A stretch of 64,000 nucleotides of DNA. Source: Bradysia coprophila (taxonomy: Eukaryota; Arthropoda; Insecta; Diptera; Sciaridae). A program made the translations under genes and the position numbers. The stretch lies in assembly GCF_014529535.1 (NCBI RefSeq), contig NC_050738.1, positions 1 to 64,000 of the forward strand, read 5' to 3'. Under the pieces are notes generated by a model that was not told the origin of the DNA, did no database searches, and was given only the letters and a program-made list of their open reading frames with translations. Of this stretch, positions 36,661-47,944 are shown one piece after another (positions within the stretch are counted from its first letter, which is position 1; every line of letters starts with the position of its first letter).

Positions 36661-37580
36661 TTATGAATGTGGACTGTTCAATGAATGATTTTGTGGTAAC
36701 CGAATTTTTAACAACCAAAACGTACCACAATGGTTTCGCTGAGATTTGACATCCTGAGCAGCGCTGCTTTCAGATTCTGTACGAAAAATATTTGTCTCCG
36801 CTTTCAGCGCGACAAAGAGAGGCGTTTGGTAAACCTTGTCCATGTCTCACAATCTCAGTCAGTCCACATAAAATGTTTATTTTTCCAGACCCCACCATGG
36901 CTTAAAAAAATTGTATTTTTCGTCTGGTACCAGTATACCCAATCAGCCAAGTTCGGTTTTTTGTTGAATCTATTGCAATGAACTAAAAATCATGGAAAGA
37001 GATGACAGCAGCAGCAGATAGAAGATGCAATAATAGATTGAAAATCCGGTCATACCAGTATACTAGACAATGCCAGGCGGAAAATTAGAATCGATTTTCT
37101 AGATGTGGATTGCACAATTTTCATTTCCATTTAAGAATCATCATGGCCACCATTTTTGGCGAGTAATAATCAGCTGGTTGACATTTTATGAGTAACGTTT
37201 ATATAATCCGCTGACCGTTTTTGGCGAATAATATGGAAATGAAAATTGTCTTGGCGACTCTGATACGCGCAACACTTAAGCTTTCAGTTCATGACCGTGC
37301 TCAGGTCAACTCGAATTCGCTCAGGCAGGAATGGAATAGGCGGAAATTAGCCAATGTCTCAAAGAATGTTCTCAAATGAGCAATTTTGCAATTTATAAAA
37401 ACTGGAAGTTATTTTCTTAATTTCGAATTGCATCTGACTCAGAAACGGCAGACGTTTAGCAATTATATTCGGCAAATCTGTTGTTTCGTTTGTTTAATCG
37501 GATCGTGTGCTTAATTTTGAGATTAAAGAAACTTTTGAAGGAAAAAAACAGAAGAAAATTTATATTCTTCTGTTAATAAA
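36661..37580. other. Intergenic with a small hairpin
   Basis: 37,113-37,255 is a short hairpin (ACAATTTTCATTTCCAT against ATGGAAATGAAAATTGT, inner GTTTTTGGCGA / TTTTTGGCGAG direct words). ACCAGTATACCC (36,930) and ACCAGTATACTAG (37,057) are duplicated words. No gene seen. Confidence 0.45.
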
Positions 37581-37932
37581 ATGGAAATGTCGGTCTGTAA
37601 AAGGTATACAGACAAGACTCTTGTTGTCCCGCCGAAAAAAAAAACGATTGAACCGATGTCAGATGAACACTTATATCATGGTTTCGAGATGTAGGGGGCA
37701 CTGTCACCTTTACTTGTTTTACAGTCAGAAACAGTATCCGAGTTTATTCAGACTTTTCGATCAGAACACATCTGTCATAGAGTGTCAAACAGGAAAATAT
37801 TCAACAAACAAATTTGAGCGACTTGTATTCGAAAAAAGGAAAACAAAACTGGATAGAAAAAAAATCATAAACAAGTCATCAATTTCGATTGAGCGGGCAT
37901 CAGTTTTTCAGCCTGTAATCACCCAAAATTGA
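37581..37932 (+). CDS. Small unrecognised protein, possible 34-bp intron
   Basis: Model: exon 1 37581-37690 (MEMSVCKRYTDKTLVVPPKK... to HGFEM), exon 2 37725-37932 (QKQYPSLFRLFDQNTSVIEC..., SISIERASVFQPVITQN), 105 residues. The proposed intron, GTAGGG...TTTTACAG, is only 34 bp, well under the other introns here (56 bp or more), so a frameshift is an equal explanation. Residue use on both sides is protein-like and the phases match (phase 2). There is no known domain, no signal peptide, and a basic, probably nuclear or cytosolic composition. Confidence 0.4.
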
Positions 37933-38189
37933 AAAAAATGCCCGGCCCGAAAGATGTCCGATGAATTTGTGTACTAAGGATAGTTCTTACCTGTTCTAAG
38001 CAAAAAAAAAAACAAACTCGTGGAATTTGGTGGTCAGTCGTTTTCATGTAAACTTGTCAGCATGAAAACGTATGTGTTTGTTTACATTAAACTCTTTTTT
38101 TCTGTATTGTCAGTGCTCTTTGTGTTTGAATAATAATCCACACGAGATTTCGTAGACGTTATAAAAGCAATTTTTTTCATTCAAGAAAT
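37933..38189. other. Gap between two small gene candidates
   Basis: AT-rich spacer that would be 3' UTR of the 37.6 kb candidate and promoter of the 38.2 kb candidate. TTATAAAAGC at about 38,160 is TATA-like but lies only 30 bp from the proposed start codon. Confidence 0.35.
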
Positions 38190-38735
38190 ATGAACGAGTC
38201 CAGCGCAGAAATAGGAAGCAGTTGTCTGGATTATCAAAGATCCGATCACACTCCGTCGCCCACCGACGTCAACAATATCGCTACTGTCTTAGAGAGTTTC
38301 CAAACTATTCGATGTTGCTGGTGTCGGAAAACCGCTTTGATAACAACCTGAAAGAAGCGGCAACAAATGCCAAGCGTGCAATCAAATTAATGCTTGACCA
38401 GTATGGGGAAGGCATAGAAGTATCAATGTTCTCTGAACAAGTGATTGCGTTACTTGATGAAAATGGAATCAGGAAAAAGTTGCTCCGTTTCTCCAACATT
38501 GCAGTGGATGCTTACGCAATGCATGGAAACCACATCGGCTCCCATTTCCGAATGCGAGCGGAACACGCAAAAATCGCAGTAGAGTCCATAATTGCATTGT
38601 TATCGGTAAGCAAACCTAAGAAAGAAGAGAATTTGTTTAAAGTTATAATGACACGAAAATTATTGAACTTGTAGTAAGCTGATATGAAGTATTCGACGAC
38701 GTACCAATGGGGTTTTTTTTCAGCACGATTCATAA
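38190..38735 (+). pseudogene. Unrecognised gene with a frame break
   Basis: From ATG 38,190 one frame gives MNESSAEIGSSCLDYQ...SDHTPSPTDVNNIATVLESF. A second frame then continues as NRFDNN-like SENRFDNNLKEAATNAKRA, an alpha-helical, charged stretch ending ESIIALLS at 38,606. There a GTAAGC donor pairs with a TTTTTTTTCAG acceptor at 38,723, and the last exon is HDS-stop (38,724-38,735). The switch lies near 38,290-38,340 and needs a one-base indel, so it is either a recent pseudogene or an assembly error. About 165 residues. No family recognised; the helical body is like a small scaffold protein. Confidence 0.45.
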
Positions 38736-40755
38736 TTTACAATATTGTGTATTAATACTAAAAATTTATAAAATATTGTAAATAGTGAAAGAATCAAAAA
38801 GGATTTTTCTACTTCAAAAATAATCTATAACGTTTCACAGCACTCTAACACTAAATTGAACAAATTCAAGATTTTCTTGAGTTGTGATTCACACTGTGGT
38901 AACTCGAACAAATTGTTTCTTCTTGTTCCTATCCTTCTTCTTACTGGGCTGAGACATATTAAAACTGAGGAGAAGAAAAAATTCTTTGTTCGATTAAGGG
39001 CAGTGTTGTTTCTAAAAAATAATTGAGCTGTGCTGAAAAAAAAAACACACAAAAATGAAATTGGCGTAGAATAAGAGTTGTAACGAATTAAATCGGGACG
39101 GGTTTTATATTGACTAATTTTTTGCTTGATAATCAGAAATATTTGGACCTCACATCCTAACGACAGTGACGGGTGAAGAGTATTTTTCGAATCTATTTTG
39201 ATACCTAATGGTCCTAGTTTATAAAATCATCTGCACAAAAATTGAAAATTTATTGTCGTGGATTGTCGATCGGCTCAGCTTCTTTGTGCGAGAAATTTGA
39301 TTGTATCGAGGAAGGAATACCGCAGTTGTTCCGGTGCATGGCTCGCTTCGAGGCCATGGGCCGGATCGCTCGGCGATCAGTTTACCTTTTTTAAGCGAAT
39401 TTCCGATTGAGTTGAGATCACAATCTCAAGAAAAATTGAGTTGTGGTAACATATATGACATGTGAAAAGCCTACTTATATATCAGGTCCCTCGTCAAATC
39501 GGTCCGCTATTGCCTGTATATTTTACTATGTCGTGATTTAATTTGTTACAGCTCTTACTAACCGGTTAAGTTGATTATCTAAAAAACACACAAGCAGTGA
39601 AAATGTGATCGATTGATATTTTTGAAAAAACTTATAAACATAGCACTTTGTACTGAACGCCAAATTTGATTAGAAATGTAGGTAGTAACATGCTATGTAC
39701 ATTGTACAAAAAGATTATACTGGATATACTGTGTATATCGGGTATATTAAGTATAAATAGTATAGGTTTCACAACTGTCAAACGAGAAATAATTAAATTT
39801 TGGCTCGATGAATTTCGCTTGATCTCAAGACTCCGATGAAATGTATATATTGTACAAAAAATAAATTTTGAATTAATTGTAAATATACTGTAACTTTTAA
39901 TTACCCACCTGGTGTAACGTGACGGCGGGCCTGTCAGTCACGTTACATAAAGCTACGCTTTACTGTTCTCAACTAGCTTTAAGGATTATAAAAGAAATCA
40001 ACTAATTAAAGTATTCGCGCTTGTTTTATAGTAAACAACATAAAAATAAACGGCATAGCATGTCGACTTAGTATTAAGCACATTACATTCACTTGGCATC
40101 GAATGGCAGTATAAAGATTTCCGCGATGTTAGCTTTTGCTTACTAAAAAAGAGGAGGAAAACCCTCCATCATTCTCTTTACCACCAAAATCGGCTCAATT
40201 CACTCTTGTGCTTGGTCGATAACAAACTGTAGAGACTAATTACAGTGGTTCGTGATAGCTTTCAGCGTAGCAAAAAAAATTTAAACGTACTATATTCAAA
40301 GAACAGATAGATTTTCGTTTAATCGTCCTTCGCTTCACCTGTCCTACTGCGAAAATAGGTTTATGGAAGTCGGTCGAGTAGTTCCAGAGATTTGGGACTT
40401 ACGCCCTTTAGTGACGTTGCTCTCGATATATCTTTCTAATGTAAAGTCCATTTTACAGTAGAGTAAGCGAACTCACAGTCGCTCGATATATAATTCTATT
40501 TATATAGCTAAAGCAAGATACAACTTTACATATCTAGCTATTTGATAGTTCTTTTCCTAGCAAGGCTTTTTTAGCGAATGAGAGGTTTCCCTAACGAGCC
40601 GGAGGCGAGTTCTAGAATTGAAGTAGCTGAAAAAGCCTTTCAGCATAAGTTAGGAACAACGTTTTTGCTAAACGACGCGGCGTCGGAAGTACAACACAAG
40701 ATAGAAAAAAAAAACTATTTCACTTAGTTTATTTACTCGTATAGGGCTCACAATC
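38736..40755. other. Intergenic, AT-rich, no gene seen
   Basis: Contains a GC-richer phrase GGCTCGCTTCGAGGCCATGGGCCGGATCGCTCGGCG near 39,340 (quoted only in part elsewhere) that resembles 17,780. A small hairpin around 39,912-39,950 pairs GTAACGTGAC with GTCACGTTAC. Dispersed-repeat words (GATAGCTTTCAGC at 40,255) are shared with 12,170. Confidence 0.4.
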
Positions 40756-41159
40756 AAGGCTGTATACTTGGGGAGGTCACGCAGATACATATACGCGGGT
40801 TACACACAACAGTTGATGATAATATGGCCGATTTCATACAAAAATTCACCTACTCTGATGATTGTCGTCGTCTTGATGATGTGGTGAATTTTTTGTATAT
40901 GTAAAGTCATCAGAAGTGGTGTGTTCCCGCGTATCTAATAAAATGGCGGTCAGGTCACGCAGATACATATACGCGGGTTACACACCACAGTTGATGATAA
41001 AATGGCCGATTTCATACAAAAATTCACCTACTCTGATGATTGTCGTCGTCTTGATGATGTGGTGAATTTTTTGTATATGTAAAGTCATCAGAAGTGGTGT
41101 GTTCCCGCGTATCTAATAAAATGGCGGTCTGCGTGACCTCCCCAAAGTATACAGCCTTT
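40755..41159. mobile_element. Composite hairpin element with duplicated 176-bp core and 8-bp TSD
   Basis: Ends AAGGCTGTATACTTGGGGAG (40,756) and CTCCCCAAAGTATACAGCCT (41,137), flanked by CTCACAAT at 40,747-40,754 and 41,160-41,167. Inside are two tandem, nearly identical 176-bp units, each itself inverted: it begins CACGCAGATACATATACGCGG and ends CCGCGTATCTAATAAAATGGCGG. An inner module has TTCACC...GGTGAA arms. The core was probably duplicated after insertion. Confidence 0.8.
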
Positions 41160-41259
41160 CTCACAATAAAGTTAACAAAATGGTGAAAAAGAACAAAAAT
41201 TGCTAATTACTTCAGTGTAGACAGACTCGTAAAGAAATAGGACATTACTGTATATAAGG

Positions 41260-41336
41260 CTGTATATAAGAGACCTGTACGTAAACGAGCGTTTGCGCGA
41301 GTATTAGTACGAGTGTCTTAAGTCTTATATACAGCA
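41260..41336. repeat. Tiny palindromic repeat
   Basis: About 77 bp with ends GCTGTATATAAGAGAC and GTCTTATATACAGC. The GGCTGTATA start echoes the neighbouring composite element, so it may be a solo derivative of it. Confidence 0.55.
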
Positions 41337-41421
41337 TTATATCAGTGAGGTATCAGCCCTCATCTGGATACGAGATATTAAATTACTTCCCTGGCATAGT
41401 AATCCGTTATTGCATTGTTAA

Positions 41422-41615
41422 CCTGTTACAGACGGCTGTCATCTGTTATTGACAACGACAGCAATGATAATCGACAAGCTCTGACTGATGAGGTCTTATA
41501 AAGCAAAAATCATGTTCAAAACAAATGAAGTGAAAGATTTCTGAAATCAATCTTCCATAAAATGAAGTAATAGTTTGATAGTAAAACTGTTAATATTCTT
41601 GCCGTCTGTGACAGG
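41422..41615. mobile_element. piggyBac-type MITE, copy 2
   Basis: 194 bp from CCTGTTACAGACGGC to GCCGTCTGTGACAGG, flanked by TTAA on both sides (41,418-41,421 and 41,616-41,619). It is the cleanest copy and defines the family. The interior matches 21,160-21,362. Confidence 0.85.
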
Positions 41616-41619
41616 TTAA

Positions 41620-42082
41620 ATCACTTAAAATCCCGTAGGTCTGTTTGCTTCTAAATGTCAAGTGGAAGGCCCTTTCCGGCCGGGCTTTGTACATCACAGT
41701 GTGGATTACACACTCTTCAAAACAAATATTTGGAAGCACGGACTTAATAACAGATAGATTATCCAAACACATTGAAAGGCGCTAGCGTATTCTTCACATC
41801 AATAATATGTTGACAATAACACTTTTTGCACTTTGTCAATTTTGAAAACAAAGCCACTAATTGGTTCCAAAGTCTTCAATCTGAGTCACCGACATAACTG
41901 AAAGACGTCTTATCATTTTCGTAACGACTCCAATTACAACCAATTGACAGTGTACGTACAGTTTTCTTTCCTCAATCATTATTCACTTATTGCTGGTAAC
42001 AATTCCTCGAATTCGAATAACGTTAATCGTGTCGAAAAACATTTCAAGTTAAATCTGAAAAACAGGTTCACAGTGCAACATT
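41620..42082. other. Intergenic upstream of the lipocalin cluster
   Basis: No repeat or gene identified. Possible promoter region for the 42,083 exon. Confidence 0.35.
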
Positions 42083-43489
42083 ATGTCGGCACATTTATTC
42101 AATATTGTGGGTGAGTCATTTCAGATTAACGCTGAATATTTTTGAAACCAAAACAAAGATGGGATTTTTCGTAGCATTTCATTAAACATGAAAATAGTAT
42201 TAACCTCGTATACCTAACCGACTATTCAACAAATTAAAACTTGTTTACATACAAACGGATCGCATCTTCCTTCTCTCTCTCTCTCAATTAAATATGAACA
42301 CCACGAACATTAAGTTACCATCCAAACTGCATTTCGAATCGAATTAAAGATTGGAAAATTCTAGTGACGAAAATCAAAGATCAAAATTTTCCGATCTTTG
42401 TATACTCTACTTGCAGTTTTATCAGGTTCCAATAAACTGCAAGAAAATGTTACATCGATCTTTCTGTTCGGATGTTGAGGCAGTCAAATGTAATCACCGT
42501 GAAAACACTAAAAACTGAAATGAATCGTCACTAAAAATGTGAATGAAATTCGACCTGAAATGCAATATGCCATAATTGGTTTAAACGTTTCACCCTCTTA
42601 AGCTAAGTATAAGAGGAAGGAGAAAATTATTTACTTCTACATAAAGCCAGTGTATCGGTCGAAGTCAGTGTAATTTATTTGTTAGATGAATTAGGTTGAA
42701 GAGTGAATTCTCTGTGTCACAGATAGATCTTTTTACCAATAATTATTTTCAAAATGTCTTGTAAATTAGTTAGTTGTTTGGTGTTGTTTTTTGTGATTGC
42801 TGTGAGTGATAAAAGCAATGCGCACACTTATCATTCGGGAGAATGTCCATTGGTGGAACCAATGTCTGGATTTGATATGAGTCAAGTAAGATTTTCGTTT
42901 TGTTTATTTTTTTATCGTTTTATTTTCAATTGCTGGTCCTTCAACAGAATTTAATTGAACAAATAAAAGGCCAAGAATGAAGCATTGTTAGTGGTGTTTA
43001 GCCTAGCGGACCCACTATTTATTTTTCACTAAACAAATTCTGAGAAAGAATGATGCGCACAATGCTGTGATAGCAATGCTACATCAATTTGTTGTTATTC
43101 ACTTTGTTTAAATCATTTTTATGTTGATTATCATTGACAGAAATCTTTGACCTTTTGAAAGGTTTATCGGAATCTGAGACGGTCGCTTATGCATACGTTG
43201 ATCTATACGGAACTCATGCAAAAATTTCTGAACGGTAAATTGTTGATATTTTGTAAATTTATGAGGAAACGTTGCAAATTTTTCAACATAATTGGATGAA
43301 AAGATTAAAGTTTTTGCAAGAAAGGCGTACCAGCACTTTGAAGACAATTTTCTAGTAGAAAATCGGTGTGTTGCGTACGTGCCATACTTAGAGAGATTAG
43401 TCCATTATAAAGGCACGTTCTTCATAAATTATTCGATGACTAACTCCGACACATCAGTCAAACAGATTAAATTTCATATAATTACGTGA
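42083..43489 (+). CDS. Small unrecognised gene interleaved with lipocalin 1
   Basis: Three exons can be joined in phase: 42083-42110 (MSAHLFNIV, donor GTGAGT), 43141-43234 (EIFDLLKGLSESETVAYAYV..., acceptor TTGACAG, donor GTAAAT) and 43321-43489 (KAYQHFEDNFLVENRCVAYV..., stop at 43,487), giving 96 residues. The frame closes exactly (291 nt). Residue composition is protein-like, with VAYVPYLERLVHYKGTFFIN and no signal peptide. Odd point: lipocalin 1 exon 1 sits inside its first intron, and its last two exons sit inside lipocalin 1 intron 1, on the same strand. It could instead be a broken fragment, or exons 2-3 may have another first exon. No family recognised. Confidence 0.4.
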
Positions 43490-45110
43490 CCGTGCAACAG
43501 GGCTGCACTAGTTCGGAAAAGCCTTTCGAGGACTACAGAGTACAGACAACTAATTTCTAAAAGGTCCAAAAACTCAAAATTTTCATACAAAAATCCAAAA
43601 GGTTCTTCGGGAATCGAACAAATTCACAATATGACAAGTCCGGACTTGCCGACAAGCGGTCTTACTAACGTCTCTGAACCTCAGACGTTCTGAGAAATTT
43701 TCTCTTTCTTCTCTCTCTCTTTACATGAGAACATTAATTTCCTTTATGAGAACTTCTCCACTCTCCATGCTGACCTTCGATTATTTCTTATAAAAACGAT
43801 ATTAAACATCGACAGATCTGCATATTGAGTTCATGTACTTTATAGTGCATCAGTTCCCGACTCTAGTGAATTAATGAACATCAAATCGTTATAGTTTCTA
43901 GGCATTTGGTATGCCGTTCAGAAGACTTCCACCGCTTCATCATGTCTGATTTACAATATAACCAGAGGCTCTGAGCCGGGAGAATATCTGATCGAACAAA
44001 CATCGCAACATTTTGCACTTGGACTGACGCCGTTGAAACATGAATACAGTTACACGGGAGAAATCACAGTTCCGCATAGAGATGTTCCAGCTAAAATGCA
44101 AGTCAAGTTCCCATTGAGTAAGTAATTCAAACCGTTCGTTAAATGGAATTAAAAGTCACATTTTCGGCTTCGCCTCGGATCAACAAATTTGACCCAAAAT
44201 TCGACTTTTTAGTTTTTTTTCGCTTAAATGACTCTTACTGGCAATGAAAGTGTAAAACAGATATGGTCTATTGTCCGCCCGGAGGACATAAAAATTTGAT
44301 TTTCGTACTTAAACGCACTCATTTTCATATTATTTTGACATAAAATGTGAGTGCGTTTAAGACGAATTCGCCGATCGACCATACCTGCTCTAGACTTTCA
44401 TTGATTACTGGAGCAAGACCTCGAGCAAGACTCATGTAATTAATTTGTAAACTTTATTTATCAGACGTTGCTGGCGAATCATCATTTACCGTGTTCATGA
44501 CCGACTACTCAAACTATGCCGGAATATTCTCATGCCAAAAAGTGGCTTTTACTCATCGCCAAAGTGCAACATTACTCTCCCGTACTCGCACATTGGATAA
44601 AATGTACCTCGACAAGGTAGAACAGTCATAATGGGGAAAAGCACATCGACCAATTTATTTAAACAAAAAAAAAACTTTTCATCTTCGCAGATGAGAACCC
44701 GTTTGGCATCACACAGTGTCGATCCATTCGATTTGAGTATCATTTCGCAAACGGATTGTCCGAAAGATGCCAGTGAAGGCTATAACATTCACATCGATCC
44801 GGACACATTTTCGGCTGCAAATGTGGCGAACGTATTCCGAAAGGCTGGCGAAAAAATCGGCGATGGAGTAGAGTGGACCATCGATGCAACCAAGAAGGTT
44901 GGTGGTGTTGCTAAAACAATTCTATTTTAATAGCGTAGTACGTTAAAAGCAATCGACCTGGAGTAATTAAACTTTTTAAATTAATTTTCCTCCAAGGCTT
45001 ACAACAAACTGACCAACTCAACACCAGTAACTGATGCGGAGAATAAAGATAAAATAATGCAACAGCCCCAAACAGCGGATCAAGATGCAGAATGGGTTCG
45101 TTTTAAGTAA
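42754..45110 (+). CDS. Secreted lipocalin 1 (apolipoprotein D-like), five exons
   Basis: Exons 42754-42885, 43895-44117, 44465-44616, 44691-44897 and 44997-45110, all GT-AG and in phase, 275 residues. Signal peptide at about 1-25, then HTYHSGECPLVEPMSGFDMS, and the lipocalin first conserved region FLGIWYAVQKT (Gly-x-Trp). Then comes the second, MTDYSNYAGIFSCQ (TDY-type), and an alpha-helical C-terminal extension (VANVFRKAGEKIGDGVEWTI) ending QDAEWVRFK. Lipocalins bind small hydrophobic ligands in a beta-barrel, and insect ApoD-like members act in lipid, pigment or stress handling. Conserved cysteines occur in exons 1, 2, 3 and 4. A read-through of the exon 4 donor would give an alternative end at 44,930. 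It is the paralogue of the gene at 61.3 kb with the same exon phases (exon 3 is 152 nt in both). Confidence 0.87.
44237..44407. repeat. Hairpin element in lipocalin 1 intron 2
   Basis: Inverted ends GGCAATGAAAGTGTAAAACAG and CTCTAGACTTTCATTGAT, with inner mirrored AAACGCACTCATTTT and AAAATGTGAGTGCGTTT and ATGGTC / GACCAT. About 170 bp. Confidence 0.6.
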
Positions 45111-45680
45111 ATCGTTCAAAGATCTGTGTGTCATTTTAATTTGTAATTTTACTGATTTTGGATACATTAAAGCTGCAAAATTTGTGAAGCCAAATTGTAA
45201 TTAGTTGACATTTGTAACGATTTAAATCGTCTTTGTGACGATTGTTCAATGCAAGATTCTGAAAGAGCAGGTTAAGACAACCACGGAGGCGGGTGACACC
45301 AAACTTTATAAACGTACTCACTACAGATATTGTGAGAAATCAACTTGAAAAAAAATGTTTTTTTTTGTTGGAAAATTCAGAATTTTCTTAAATTTCATTT
45401 CTCATATAAGCTTCGCAGCCGTTGACGCAATTTGCGTGCAATTCGTGATCAACTCCAAAGTTCTGAAAGAACAGGTTAAGACAATCACGAAGGCGGGTGA
45501 CACCAAATTTTATAAACAGATAGTGTGAGAAATCAACTTGAAGAAAATATTTTTCTCGAAAATTCAGAATTTTGTTTTTGTTAAGTTCCATTTTACATAT
45601 AAACTTCGCAGCCGTTGACGCAATTTGTGTGTCACCGCCTTCGTGATCAACTCAGAGTTGTCTGAACCTGTTCTGTTAGA
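45111..45680. repeat. Tandem repeat of about 170-300 bp, partly degenerate
   Basis: Three copies of a segment containing GAAAGA(A/G)CAGGTTAAGACAA, then GGCGGGTGACACCAAA and TTTATAAAC, interspersed with TTCGCAGCCGTTGACGCAATTT (45,413 and 45,605). Its last part (GCCTTCGTGATCAACTCAGA) recurs at 24,158. Confidence 0.65.
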
Positions 45681-46250
45681 ACCTTGAACTTAACAATGGA
45701 ATTCGGTTCTTGCGATTTGCGCCCCTAAGCTTTTCGTCTCAGGTTAAGCCAAGTCTGTATGCATTCTTTCAATGCTCAACTAATAAATTCTTGTAGGTTG
45801 ATTGATTTCTCAAAGTAATAGAGGGTACTTTCAGTGTTTCGGATAAGATCAACAATCAGACAATTTTCTTTTTAATACTTGGAACGAAGGGAAAACGACT
45901 AGGGTAATTGACTACACACCCTTGAAGGAATTGCCGGATCATCCGGTAAAGAATAGTAATTGAAGGAAATGCTAGAAATTGATGGAATTACAAGGAATTG
46001 ACTGGAAATAAGAGAAATTGAAAGTAATTGAGAGGAAATACGGATGAGTATGATGATCAAAAGAATCAGCCAATGAAGAAAACAATTGTTCTTCTCACTC
46101 GCTGCACGTTTCGCAAGTTGTTGATTCTTTTGCAACGCTAAAACGGGATCTGAGCATTGGTTTTGATATTTAAAATTTCTTTCTTTCATCATACTTATCC
46201 GTATTTCCTTAAATTTACTTTCAATTTCCATCAATTTCTCTTATTTCCAG
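45640..46250. repeat. Dispersed repeat, copy A (uninterrupted)
   Basis: Runs from AACCTTGAACTTAACAATGG through CAGACAATTTTCTTTTTAATACTTGGAACG to the TTGATATTT...CTTTC region. The second copy (50,555-50,616 plus 51,841-52,190) is split by a GACCCGTACG element exactly after the T-run, so this copy is the empty site. It includes an AAGGAATTGCCGGATCAT phrase and alternating GGAATT/GGAAAT words. Confidence 0.75.
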
Positions 46251-47340
46251 TCAATGCCAAACATACGCTATGAGTGGAAGGTCCAGCGAGGTACGTTTAA
46301 CACCTAATATGAGTCTCCTATATAGTCTACTAAAAGCGCTGAAAAGGTGGCGTATTTCCTGCCTACCTCTAGAAAAAATATAACTCGTTCACACTCGTTC
46401 AAACATTTTAGGAACGAAAAAAATTCTTTTACGAATTCGGATTTCACGCAAAAATTGTCGTATATCCCAGATTACTAATCATATTAAATTCCAATGTTCG
46501 AGTTTAACCACATGAATTACGCTACTGGTTGAAATTGATTTTTGAAGCCTGTGAGAATTACTCGAGCTATCGGTTTCTCAAGCAAGCAAGCAAAAACTCT
46601 TTTGGGAAGTACTTCTTAATTGTTAGACCAGAAAACCAGAATTTCACAACTCGTCAAATAAGAAATTTTTCTGGAAATCCGTTGCAAAAATGCCGTGGTA
46701 TAACAAGCTATGTTTAAAATTACTCCAAACTCACTACTCCAATATCATTCTCTGTCAATTAAAACAAAAAATTTGAAAATCGGGTAAAAATTACTCAAGT
46801 TATCGCGCGGTAACAAGAGAAAGCGTCTGTGTAGAATTTCTTCCATCTCGTTGTTCGAACATTATTCATCTGCAAACTCAACCTCAAGAATTTCAATCTT
46901 CGTCGAATAACACAAAAAATTTGAAAATCTGATAAGAATTAAGGAAGTTATCGCGGTAACAAGGAATTAAATTCTCTTGAGAATTACTCCCATCTCATTA
47001 CTCCAATATTGCCCATCTACGAACTTAACCTCATGATTTTTATTCTCCGTCGATTAAAACCAAAATTTTGCAAATCGGTAAAGAATTACTCTAGTTATCG
47101 AGTCCACAAGTGTACGGACGTTTTCTGTATTTAACGTTTTTTGCCAATGTAGAACATTTTCCAAATATCAAAGTGAACTTAGCGTTACGGACATTTAAGG
47201 GTATTTTCTTTCATAAGACACTGACTTTCAGTCAAGGGAATTATCGAAATAAAGAAAAAAATGAAAATATCGTGGAATTATGAGAAATTAATAGGAAATA
47301 ATACGAATTGGAAAGCGAATACGCCAAAACGGAAGAGAGC
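46251..47340. repeat. Degenerate tandem repeat, units of about 165 bp
   Basis: Recurring AATTACTC(A/G)AG(T/C)TATCG (46,560; 46,790; variants at 46,950 and 47,085), CATCTCGTTGTTCGAACATTATTCATCTGC-like words and CTCAACCTCAAGAATTT / CTTAACCTCATGATTTT. About three and a half units. No gene seen. Confidence 0.6.
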
Positions 47341-47944
47341 ATAAAATTTACGTAAGGTGGAAAATAACAATTTACGTGTTACGCCATGTTTCATTTTCAT
47401 TTACATTGCCTAATCACGTAAAGCATTGTACTTACGAGGTTCCAAGTTGTCCAAGTCCCCTTCGGGTCGGGCTGTAACACCCCACTTATCAAATATACAA
47501 CTTGGAACCTCGGAAGTAATATACTATTATCTAGGAAATTACACATGGCTCTCTCTCTCTCTCTCACACACACACACGTTGTGAGAACAGTGATAGAGGC
47601 AAGACTTTCGAGAAGTGATGTTGGAGTTAAATCTGAAGATAGGAGCGTTCCTGGAATTTAGGGTCTTCCAAGGATGCGAATGACTTGTGATACAAAGAAT
47701 AGTCCCTACCCTCCCTTTTTTTTATTATTTTTGTTTGCACGGAAAGCCAAAATGTTTGAGCTTTAAACACTGTAATGAGCATCAACGTTGCTTGAAGAAA
47801 AAAAACTTCAAAAATGTTAAACATAGTGGCCTAAATTCAATTTCGCGTCATTATATTTTAGTCGAGCAATTTTAATTCGTGAATAACTGTTCTCAAAATT
47901 TAAAGTTTCTTTTCGTTCTATTTTCCCAAATTATTTGTATAAAA
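47341..47944. other. Intergenic with small inverted repeats and a (CT)n(CA)n tract
   Basis: GAGGTTCCAAGTTGT (47,438) pairs with ACAACTTGGAACCTC (47,499) around CCCTTCGGGTCGGG. TTTACGTAAGGTGG / TTACGTG words surround it. A (CT)n(CA)n microsatellite lies at 47,552-47,577. No gene seen until 47,945. Confidence 0.5.
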
